From NCBI RefSeq assembly GCF_000349945.1, contig NC_020516.1, positions 1,612,001 through 1,676,000 on the forward strand: a DNA stretch of 64,000 nt, read 5' to 3'. Both the position numbers and the translations under genes were made by a program. This document shows, piece after piece, positions 16,273 to 23,020 of the stretch. Source of the stretch: Azoarcus sp. KH32C (GTDB lineage: Bacteria; Pseudomonadota; Gammaproteobacteria; Burkholderiales; Rhodocyclaceae). Position 1 is the first letter of the stretch. Every line of letters begins with the position of its first letter. The notes below the pieces were generated by a model. That model was not told where the DNA came from. It was given only the letters and a program-made list of their open reading frames with translations, and did not search any database.

Positions 16273-16700
16273 TGTACCTGCTCGACACCAATATCATCAG
16301 CGAGCTGCGCAAAGGCGGGCGCGCCAATCCAGGCGTTACGGCGTTCTTCGCGACATTGGCTGCCGAGGACATTTATTTGTCGGTGCAGACCATCGGCGAG
16401 ATTCGTCGAGGACTCGATAACATTCGCGGCCGCGGGGACCGGCAGCAGGCCGAGCGGCTCGAGGCCTGGCTTGATAATGTGGTCGCCGACTATTCGGACC
16501 GGATTCTTGGCTTCGACCTCGACTGCGCTCAGGTTTGGGGAAAGCTCATGTCACCGAGTGCCCAGCATCCCATCGACAAGCAGATTGCGGCCATCGCTCT
16601 GATCTACGACCTGACGGTCGTCACGCGTAACACGGAAGATTTCAAGACGACGGGAGTGCGCAGCATCAATCCCTTCAACTCGCCCTTATCGACGGCCTGA
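16272..16700 (+). CDS. FitB/VapC-like PIN-domain toxin
   Basis: PIN-domain ribonuclease of 142 residues. Conserved acidic residues are visible in YLLDTNIISE (Asp5, Glu11), TIGEIRRG, and NTEDF near the C-terminus. It presumably cleaves RNA (often tRNA) when the antitoxin is lost. It appears complete and in frame. Its 3' part (16455-16700) aligns without gaps to a remnant at 26944-27189. Confidence 0.88.
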   Translation: MYLLDTNIISELRKGGRANPGVTAFFATLAAEDIYLSVQTIGEIRRGLDNIRGRGDRQQAERLEAWLDNVVADYSDRILGFDLDCAQVWGKLMSPSAQHPIDKQIAAIALIYDLTVVTRNTEDFKTTGVRSINPFNSPLSTA

Positions 16701-17175
16701 AGGTAGCCACGCACGCTCATCAGTACCCCAGGCGTTTCGGTTCCAGCGCGTCCAGTCAATCAGCCTTCGCGCGCCCAGTGAAGCCAGTCGCCCAACTCCG
16801 CGGTGAGGCCGCCTTGGTCAGGGCGTGTTCACGGTCTTTTCCCCGGCTGCCCACATGAAGATTGGCATTGGGCGTTCTACTTCCCAACCTGTCCTTATCC
16901 AAACTCGGGATGCTGCTACTTCAATCGACGGATGCTCCCAGCAGGGCGAAGTGTCGCTGCCTTGCCCTGTCCATCCTTCTCCTGGCCTCTTCGAGCGTCC
17001 GGGCTGACTCTTTCAAGGGCGTGGTTGTCGGAGTTGCCGACGGTGACACGGTCACGGTCCTCGATAGCACGAAGACGCAGCACAAGGTCAGGCTGTCGGG
17101 CATCGATGCGCCGGAGAAGTCGCAGCCGTTTGGAATGCGCTCGAAGCTTTCCCTCAGTGCTTTGGCATACGGGCG

Positions 17176-17178
17176 GAC
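17176..17178. repeat. Target site duplication of the IS element (GAC)
   Basis: The trinucleotide GAC immediately left of the IS (17176-17178) is repeated immediately right of it (18491-18493). Three-base duplications are typical of IS3-family insertion. Confidence 0.85.
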
Positions 17179-17204
17179 TGAATCGCCCCGGGTTTCGCGG
17201 AGGC
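17179..17204. repeat. IS left terminal inverted repeat
   Basis: 26 bp starting TGAATCGCCCCGGG, perfectly complementary to the right repeat at 18465-18490. Similarity breaks down after position 17204. Confidence 0.93.
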
Positions 17205-17217
17205 CGTTTTGTTTGAG

Positions 17218-18123
17218 TCAGGCGGCGACCGCCTGCTCGCTGAGGTTGCGGTAGTAGTTTGCCTCGGCTTCGGCGGGAGGAATGTACCCGATCGGCTCAA
17301 GCAAGCGGTGATGGTTGAACCATGAGACCCATTCGAGGGTGGCCAACTCGACCGCTTCAACGCTCTTCCAAGGCCCTCGCCGGTGGATGACTTCGGCCTT
17401 GTACAGGCCGTTGATGGTTTCGGCCAGGGCATTGTCGTAGCTATCACCACGGCTGCCGACCGACGGCTCGATGCCCGCTTCTGCCAAACGTTCGCTGTAT
17501 CGGATCGAGACGTACTGGGAACCGCGATCGCTGTGATGGACCAAGGCATTACGTTCAGGCTGACGAGCCCACAGGGCCTGCTCCAGGGCGTCGAGGACGA
17601 ACTCGGTCTGCATGGATCGACTGACGCGCCAACCCACGATGTAGCGGGCGAAGACGTCGACCACAAAGGCGACGTACACGAACCCCTGCCAGGTCGAGAC
17701 ATACGTAAAGTCGGACACCCACAATTGGTTTGGGCGCTGGGCGACGAACTGGCGATTGACGCGATCGAGCGGACACGGCGCAATCGAATCCGGGCGGGTG
17801 GTCCGCAGCGCCTTTCCGCGCATTGCACCGCGCAAACCCTGGGCACGCATCAGCCGTTCAACCGTGCAGCGGGCGACCTCGACGCCTTCCCGCTGCAACT
17901 GCCGCCATACCTTGCGCGCTCCATACACCTGCAGATTTGCCTCCCAGATCCGCTCGATGTGCCCCTCCAGCACCTCGTCGCGACGGGCTCGCAGACAGCG
18001 CAAGGCGGGATCACGCCGACGGGCTACCGCGCGACGATAGGCCGACGGGGCAACCTGCAGCACCCTGCAGATCGGCTCGACCCCGAAGCGCTCGCGGTGC
18101 GTGTCGATGAAACTGTTCATCAC
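17218..18123 (-). CDS. IS3-family transposase OrfB (integrase core)
   Basis: DDE transposase domain with an N-terminal HTH_21-like segment (YGARKVWRQLQREG) and rve core. The catalytic triad is visible: Asp in WVSDFTYV, Asp in VHHSDRGSQY, Glu in NALAETING. The ORF begins GTG-ATG at 18123/18120 and overlaps the orfA stop by 4 bp. Many IS3 elements fuse OrfA and OrfB by -1 frameshifting. No A6G slippery run is seen in the overlap, so translation coupling may be used instead. Confidence 0.95.
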   Translation of the reverse strand: MMNSFIDTHRERFGVEPICRVLQVAPSAYRRAVARRRDPALRCLRARRDEVLEGHIERIWEANLQVYGARKVWRQLQREGVEVARCTVERLMRAQGLRGAMRGKALRTTRPDSIAPCPLDRVNRQFVAQRPNQLWVSDFTYVSTWQGFVYVAFVVDVFARYIVGWRVSRSMQTEFVLDALEQALWARQPERNALVHHSDRGSQYVSIRYSERLAEAGIEPSVGSRGDSYDNALAETINGLYKAEVIHRRGPWKSVEAVELATLEWVSWFNHHRLLEPIGYIPPAEAEANYYRNLSEQAVAA

Positions 18124-18440
18124 TTGTTGCGGCGGTCGAGCTCCGCCTGCGCGAAATACGCGCTGGCAAGGCGCAGAATCTCGTTGGCCTTCTTCAGCTC
18201 GCGGACCTCGCGCTCGAGCTCCTTGATGCGGGCCGCCTCTGCAGTGCTGACCCCATCACGCTGCCCGGTGTCCCGCTCGTACCGGCGCACCCAGTTCGAC
18301 AGCGTCTGCGCGCTGCAACCGATCTTGGCCGCGATCGATTCGATCGCCGCCCACTGTGATCCATGCTGGTCGCGCTGCTCGAACACCATGCGCACGGCCC
18401 GCTCGCGCACTTCGGGGGAGAACTTCGTCGTCTTCTTCAT
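18120..18440 (-). CDS. IS3-family transposase OrfA
   Basis: A 106-residue protein with a helix-turn-helix (IAAKIGCSAQTLSNWVRRYE) and a C-terminal leucine-zipper-like helix (ARIKELEREVRELKKANEILRLA), as in IS3-family OrfA. It binds the terminal repeats and partners OrfB. Confidence 0.94.
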   Translation of the reverse strand: MKKTTKFSPEVRERAVRMVFEQRDQHGSQWAAIESIAAKIGCSAQTLSNWVRRYERDTGQRDGVSTAEAARIKELEREVRELKKANEILRLASAYFAQAELDRRNK

Positions 18441-18464
18441 GGCTCCATCTTCTCAAGAGTTGGA

Positions 18465-18490
18465 GCCTCCGCGAAACCCGGGGCGATTCA
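18465..18490. repeat. IS right terminal inverted repeat
   Basis: Perfect 26-bp complement of the left repeat, ending GGGGCGATTCA at 18490. It is followed by the second copy of the GAC target duplication. Confidence 0.93.
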
Positions 18491-18818
18491 GACAGTCACG
18501 GTCGAGTGGAGCAAGCGCGACCGCTACGGAAGGCTCGTTGGCAAGCTTCGCAGCACGGACGGCAGTGACCTGAATCTCGCGCAGCTCACGCAGGGGATGG
18601 CGTGGTGGTATCGGGACTACCGGAAGGAGCAGCCTCGCGAAGATCAGGTCGTTTATGAGAGCGCTGAAGCCGTCGCCAGGGCAAATCAGGTGGGACCATA
18701 AGGCGATGCCGCCCTGGGAGTACAGGAAGGCCAGAAAGCGCCGCCGCTCGCCGGAATCGCTCTGGGAGCGCATTTTTTCCGGGTAAAGCGGGCCGAGTAT
18801 CGCCTCAACCGGTTTGAC

Positions 18819-18852
18819 CTGCCGCTGCCGGTCATTCCCCGGTCAGCGGCAG
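18819..18852. terminator. Strong hairpin between the nuclease pseudogene and hsdS
   Basis: CTGCCGCTG (18819-18827) pairs with CAGCGGCAG (18844-18852). The stem is extended inward by CCGG/CCGG with one bulged T. It lies 15 bp downstream of the hsdS stop between two convergent genes. There is no T-tract, so it may be an mRNA 3' stabiliser as much as a terminator. Confidence 0.45.
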
Positions 18853-18866
18853 CCCTGATCGTTTCA

Positions 18867-20258
18867 TCAGGCCGACTTCCTGCCGCGTCTGGCCTTCGGA
18901 GCTTCGGCACGGCTCGCGGCGACGCGTTTGAGGAGTTCGGCGGCGGGCTCGTCGTTCGGGTCTTGCGGCACGAGTTCGCCCCGGAAGGCTTTGGCGAGCA
19001 GGGCCGGGGTCAGTTGCCCGGCCTGCTTGCGGGCGGCGGCGTAGCGGGCTTCGAGGCGGTCGGCGAAGGCGAACAGGGTTTCGACGCGGCGGACGATTTC
19101 CATCATTTCCGTTCCGGGGGGGCATGCAATCGGCAGCGTATTAAGTGCCTGTTGCGTGAGCTTTGCTCGGCCGGTGGTGCCGCTCAACCAAGGGATTACC
19201 TTGTAGTACATAAGGGCAAAGCAGAGGTAGTCGTTTGCTGTCTTGGTCGGTGCCCGCAAGACGTGTGCATGGTTGTTGACCCAGCACTTTCCGCTTGACC
19301 GATAGGCTATTGGCTTTTCACGGCCATAGAACGTTTCATCTTCTGTGACGAGGACCAATTCGTCGTCGAATATGTACTCATCAATCTTGCCGACCTCTCC
19401 ATTTGCTCCGTAGTACGGATAAAGACCAGAGCTGTTCTTCCTCAATTCGCGTTTAATGGGAACGCGTAGTCTGTCCAAGCACTCGGCGAATTGACTGACA
19501 CTACAAATAATCCAGCCAAGAGGAGCTTCCAGATCCCAATGAGTCAGGTCCGGATCTGCTGGCGGTTTCTTATCAGTATTTGAACGTTCCTTTAGCCATT
19601 GGGCAATTTGAGCACCGGCGTCGCCGATAGCGCCGCTTTGCCGAAGATCCTCCGTGAGCCGACCGGAGGTGGCGGCGGCGAGGATGGATTGGCGGAAGCG
19701 TTTGAGCAGGGCCGGGATGCGGTCGAGGCGGTCGCGGCAGGCATCCACCCGCGCCAGCACGCTGTCGAGCTTGTCGGCGATGCGTTTTTGTTCGGGGAGC
19801 GGGGCGACTTGGATACGAGTTGCCCGAATTTGCTTGAGTACGAGACGTTTGATCGCTGTGCCGGTCATTTCGCCGGTCATCGAGCGGTAGGCGCCGGGGC
19901 TATTCAACCAGTGCTTGAGATAGCTTGAGTCGAGAACCATTCGGTCCGGTTTGAGCAGCGCGACGCTAGAGAGCATCGAAAACGGCTCCTTCAGCGTATT
20001 CAATGCTGCAATGCCGGTGGTGACACCGTCCTTGATATACAGCACATCACCATATTCGACGGGGCATCGAGCGTAAATGCCGCGATGGGTTTCGGCGTCG
20101 ACATAGGTAATGTCGTTAATGTCTAATCCCCAAGGCCGAATATTCTTGGCGGTGACGTATTTGAAGTCGCCACACGCGGAGTTGGGCGGTGAATGATGGG
20201 TGCCGTCAGTTATCAGAGTGCAGACTTCGGCCAGGTCAGCTTCTACCCACGAGGTCAT
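18867..20258 (-). CDS. hsdS: Type I restriction-modification specificity subunit
   Basis: HsdS of 463 residues with two target-recognition domains, each followed by a conserved helical spacer. The first spacer region carries LPEQKRIADKLDSVLARVDACRDRLDRIPALLKRFRQSILAAA. The second has PPGTEMMEIVRRVETLFAFADRLEARYAAARKQAGQLTPALLAKAFRGELVPQDP in outline. It sets the DNA target for the methylase and restriction complexes. Its start overlaps the hsdM stop by 4 bp, so it is translationally coupled. The bipartite target sequence cannot be predicted here. Confidence 0.95.
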   Translation of the reverse strand: MTSWVEADLAEVCTLITDGTHHSPPNSACGDFKYVTAKNIRPWGLDINDITYVDAETHRGIYARCPVEYGDVLYIKDGVTTGIAALNTLKEPFSMLSSVALLKPDRMVLDSSYLKHWLNSPGAYRSMTGEMTGTAIKRLVLKQIRATRIQVAPLPEQKRIADKLDSVLARVDACRDRLDRIPALLKRFRQSILAAATSGRLTEDLRQSGAIGDAGAQIAQWLKERSNTDKKPPADPDLTHWDLEAPLGWIICSVSQFAECLDRLRVPIKRELRKNSSGLYPYYGANGEVGKIDEYIFDDELVLVTEDETFYGREKPIAYRSSGKCWVNNHAHVLRAPTKTANDYLCFALMYYKVIPWLSGTTGRAKLTQQALNTLPIACPPGTEMMEIVRRVETLFAFADRLEARYAAARKQAGQLTPALLAKAFRGELVPQDPNDEPAAELLKRVAASRAEAPKARRGRKSA

Positions 20259-21697
20259 TCCGCTGCCTCTTCACCTAGCTCCTTGAGGATCGCCTGCAAT
20301 TCCGCCAGCGCGCCTTCCAACTCGCCCATCGCTTCCCGCGCAAGTTCGGCGGGCTCCGGCAGATCGGCAGCATCCTCAGCGTTCTCATCCTTGAGCCACG
20401 CAATGTCCAGGCTGTCGCCACGCTCGCGGATCCACTCCCGGGTGAAGCGACGGAAGCGCCCCTGTTCGCCTCCATCGATCCGCGGGCTTGCCGCGTAGGC
20501 GCCTTCGAAGCCCTCGAAATGCCCGCGCGTCAGCGGCGTGCGCTTGCCGAAGCGCGGCATGTTGGCGCGCAGGTCGTACACCCACGCTTCCTTGGTGCTG
20601 CCTTCGGCGTTCTGGCTCACCTTGTCGAAGAACAGCACGTTGGTCTTCACCCCCTGCGCGTAGAAGATGCCGGTGGGCAGGCGCAGGATGGTGTGGAGAT
20701 TGCACTTGTCCATCAGGTCGCGGCGGATTTCTGCGCCGACGCCGGATTCGAAGAGCACGTTGTCCGGTAGCACGACGGCGGCGCGGCCGCCGTCCTTCAG
20801 GTGCCGGTAGATGTGCTGCAGGAAGGCGAGTTGCTTGTTGCTGGTGCCGAAGGTGAAGTCGTCCCGCGTCGGACCGCCGCCGCCCTTGGCGGTGCCGAAA
20901 GGCGGGTTGCTGAGGATGATGTCGCTCTTGGGTAAATCGGCGCCGCCGCTGCCGAGGGTATTGCCCAGATGCACGACGCCGGCTTCATCGCCTTCCATGC
21001 CGTGCAGCAGGCAGTTCATCAGCGCGAGGCGGCGCGTGCCGGGCACTAGCTCCATGCCGATGAAGGCCCGGTTGCGCTGGAAGCTGCGCTGCTTGTCGTT
21101 GAGGTCGTAGAGGTTGTCGGTGCGGGTCTTGATGTAGGCGTCCGCAGCGATCAGGAAGCCGGCGGTGCCGGCGGCCGGGTCCTGCACGGTTTCGCCCGGC
21201 TGCGGGTCGATCAGCGCGACGATGCAGTCGATCAGCGGGCGCGGGGTGAAGTACTGCCCGGCGCCCGACTTGGTTTCGGTGGCGTTCTTCTCCAGCAGGC
21301 CTTCATAGAGGTCGCCGAGGCCGTCGCGCTGGGCGGAGAACCAGTCGATAGCATCGATGCTCTTGATGAGCTGCTCCAGATGGCGCGGCTCTTTCAGACG
21401 CGTCTGGGCGTCGGCATAGATCGCGGCGAGCAGCGGGTCGGTGCTTTTCGACAGGTCGAGCAGCGTTGCGCGGTAGTGGTTGAGGAGGTTGAGCCCGGAG
21501 AGCTTGGCGATGTCCGGCCAGCGCGCGCCTTCCGGCAGCTTGTGGCCCGAGAGTACGCCGCTCTGGGCGTTTTCGTGCTCCATCTTGATGAAAAGGAGGA
21601 GCACGAGTTCGGTGACGTAGTCGGAGTAGTTGATGCCGTCATCCCGCAGGACGTCGCACAGGTTCCAGAGCTTCTGGACGATTTCGTTGTTGCTCAT
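20255..21697 (-). CDS. hsdM: Type I restriction-modification DNA adenine methyltransferase subunit
   Basis: HsdM, 480 residues, an N6-adenine methylase acting as HsdM2S1. It has an N-terminal HsdM_N helical domain (MSNNEIVQKLWNLCDVLRDDG), the SAM-binding motif DPAAGTAGFL near residue 171, and catalytic motif NPPFG near residue 262. It lies downstream of fic and upstream of hsdS. A 31-bp inverted repeat begins 26 bp before its start codon. No strong Shine-Dalgarno precedes the ATG. Confidence 0.96.
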   Translation of the reverse strand: MSNNEIVQKLWNLCDVLRDDGINYSDYVTELVLLLFIKMEHENAQSGVLSGHKLPEGARWPDIAKLSGLNLLNHYRATLLDLSKSTDPLLAAIYADAQTRLKEPRHLEQLIKSIDAIDWFSAQRDGLGDLYEGLLEKNATETKSGAGQYFTPRPLIDCIVALIDPQPGETVQDPAAGTAGFLIAADAYIKTRTDNLYDLNDKQRSFQRNRAFIGMELVPGTRRLALMNCLLHGMEGDEAGVVHLGNTLGSGGADLPKSDIILSNPPFGTAKGGGGPTRDDFTFGTSNKQLAFLQHIYRHLKDGGRAAVVLPDNVLFESGVGAEIRRDLMDKCNLHTILRLPTGIFYAQGVKTNVLFFDKVSQNAEGSTKEAWVYDLRANMPRFGKRTPLTRGHFEGFEGAYAASPRIDGGEQGRFRRFTREWIRERGDSLDIAWLKDENAEDAADLPEPAELAREAMGELEGALAELQAILKELGEEAAE

Positions 21698-21723
21698 GTC
21701 TTAAGTCTTTTGAGGGGGATGCG

Positions 21724-21754
21724 GTGAGCCGAATGGAATGGCTATTCGGCTCAC
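21724..21754. repeat. Operator-like inverted repeat in front of hsdM
   Basis: GTGAGCCGAAT (21724-21734), 9-bp spacer GGAATGGCT, ATTCGGCTCAC (21744-21754). It overlaps the fic stop codon and ends 26 bp before the hsdM start. The same 11-bp arms with the same spacer length but a different spacer sequence recur before fic. This argues for a protein-binding site more than a copied segment. Confidence 0.75.
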
Positions 21755-22944
21755 TTGTTGAGTTGATTTGCCGGGGCGCCTGTGCCCGGCCAATGAACCT
21801 GGTAACGGGTGGAACGCCCGCCGCCTGGGAGCCTTTCCAGGCAGCCCTTGGCCACCAGGTCGGCCAGATGGCGTGTGGCCGTAGCCTTGGACACCTTGGC
21901 GACGGTCTGGTACTGAGCGGCGCTGATGCCGTGCTCGAATCCTGCCCGGCCGGGCTGATCGCCATCCAGCAAGCGGTTGAGTACCTTGACTTGCTCCGGG
22001 CCGAGCGCGTCGGCGCGGTGCTGCAGCCAGAAGCGGCTCTTGCCGAGGACCCGGTCGATCTGCGCCGACGCCGTTTCGATCGCGCGCAGCAGGGTGAGCA
22101 GGAACCAGTGCAGCCAGGGGGTCAGGTCGAGCGGCGTGGCTGAGGTTTCCGCTGAGGCGGCTAACTTCTGCGCGGCTTCGAGTTGGGCGTAGTAAGTCTT
22201 GCGGTCGGCGAGGATGGCGACCGACATGGCGTAGAAACGGATGCTGTTCCGTTCGCCCTGGGCCAACGCAAGATCGGTGAGCGCACGGGTGATGCGGCCG
22301 TTGCCGTCGTCGAAGGGGTGCAGGGTGACGAACCAGAAGTGGGCGAGGGCCGCCCGCAGCAGCGGGTCGAGCGTCGCATCGCGACGGCTCGCGTCGAACC
22401 ACGCGACGAACTCGGCGATGCGGGTCTCCAGCCCTTCGCGCGGCGGCGCTTCGAAATGCACGGTGGGCCGGTCGATGCGGCCCGAAACAACCTGCATGGG
22501 ATCCGGCCCGCGCCAATCGCCGATTCGGATCCGTCGGCCCAGGAAGCCGTCATCTCCGGCGAACAGCCAGGTGTGCCACTGCAGCAGACGGGCTTCGGTG
22601 AGCGGTTCATCGAGGTTCGCGGTGGCGTCGCACATGATCTGGGCGAGCCCTTCGCTGCGCGCTTCCGTGGGGGCTTCTTCTCCTTCGGCCAGCCCAAGGC
22701 GACGGGCAATGCTGGAGCGTACCGAGCCCACATTCAGCGTTTCGCCCTCGATGGCGCTGGAATTGACGATGTTCTGGAGGAGGGCGTCCAGCGTGAATTC
22801 AGCGCGCAACTCGGGCTCCGAACCTTGTGTGCGGCCCAGCAGCGCCCCTTGGGCGAGCGTCACCTGCCGCAGCAAGGGCGCCAGCATGTCAGCTTGCCAG
22901 GTGAAACCCGGCCAGTCAGGGTGTTGCCAGATCCAGCGGAGCAT
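21751..22944 (-). CDS. Fic/DOC-family AMPylator-like protein with C-terminal winged-helix
   Basis: A 397-residue Fic protein. The catalytic motif HPFDDGNGRI starts at His209. The N-terminal inhibitory helix motif S62-x3-E66-G67 (SSAIEG) makes it a class II, self-inhibited Fic enzyme. The DUF4172/Fic_N-like N-terminus (WQHPDWPGFTW) and a C-terminal winged-helix-like region (VAKVSKATATRHLADLVAKGCLERL) are visible. It probably transfers AMP to a protein hydroxyl; the target is unknown. It lies between hsdR and hsdM on the same strand. The ATG at 22944 is chosen because upstream codons run through the inverted repeat. No clear ribosome site is seen. Confidence 0.9.
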   Translation of the reverse strand: MLRWIWQHPDWPGFTWQADMLAPLLRQVTLAQGALLGRTQGSEPELRAEFTLDALLQNIVNSSAIEGETLNVGSVRSSIARRLGLAEGEEAPTEARSEGLAQIMCDATANLDEPLTEARLLQWHTWLFAGDDGFLGRRIRIGDWRGPDPMQVVSGRIDRPTVHFEAPPREGLETRIAEFVAWFDASRRDATLDPLLRAALAHFWFVTLHPFDDGNGRITRALTDLALAQGERNSIRFYAMSVAILADRKTYYAQLEAAQKLAASAETSATPLDLTPWLHWFLLTLLRAIETASAQIDRVLGKSRFWLQHRADALGPEQVKVLNRLLDGDQPGRAGFEHGISAAQYQTVAKVSKATATRHLADLVAKGCLERLPGGGRSTRYQVHWPGTGAPANQLNK

Positions 22945-22969
22945 TCGGGGGGGAGGATTCTGAGGAAGC

Positions 22970-23010
22970 GTGAGCCGAATCCTAACATTATTCGGCTCAC
23001 ACCGTGAGCC
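22970..23010. repeat. Operator-like inverted repeat in front of fic with an extra half-site
   Basis: GTGAGCCGAAT (22970-22980), spacer CCTAACATT, ATTCGGCTCAC (22990-23000), then ACC and a third half-site GTGAGCC (23004-23010). The repeat starts 25 bp upstream of the fic ATG, nearly the same distance as the matching repeat before hsdM. A -10-like TAATGT lies between the arms on the minus strand, so a bound protein would block transcription. Confidence 0.75.
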
Positions 23011-23020
23011 TATTGCGCCG

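Larger units (their letters stand above)
17179..18490 (-). mobile_element. IS3-family insertion sequence
   Basis: A complete 1312-bp element bounded by perfect 26-bp terminal inverted repeats (17179-17204 and 18465-18490) and a 3-bp target duplication. It carries orfA and orfB on the minus strand. Both frames are open and all parts are intact, so the copy looks recent and possibly active. It sits in the nuclease-like gene. Confidence 0.95.
16910..18786 (+). pseudogene. Staphylococcal-nuclease-like gene interrupted by an IS3 element and frameshifted
   Basis: The left part (to 17178) encodes a signal-peptide-like stretch, then VVVGVADGDTVTVLD and VRLSGIDAPEKSQPFG, the start of an SNase fold. 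The right part (18491-18701) continues VTVEWSKRDRYGRLVGKL. Removing the IS and one copy of its GAC target repeat rejoins the frame exactly at AYGRT-VTVEWSK. A second lesion follows: the frame stops at ANQVGP (18701), while the expected C-terminus WDHKAMPPWEYRKARKRR continues in another frame to a TAA at 18784-18786. The protein would have been a secreted thermonuclease-like enzyme. The exact start (16862 or 16910) is uncertain. Confidence 0.85.

Noticed and set aside
18363..18701. Independent plus-strand gene of 112 codons right of the IS
   Set aside because: It is the 3' part of the interrupted nuclease gene plus read-through from the IS end; joining the flanks restores one frame.
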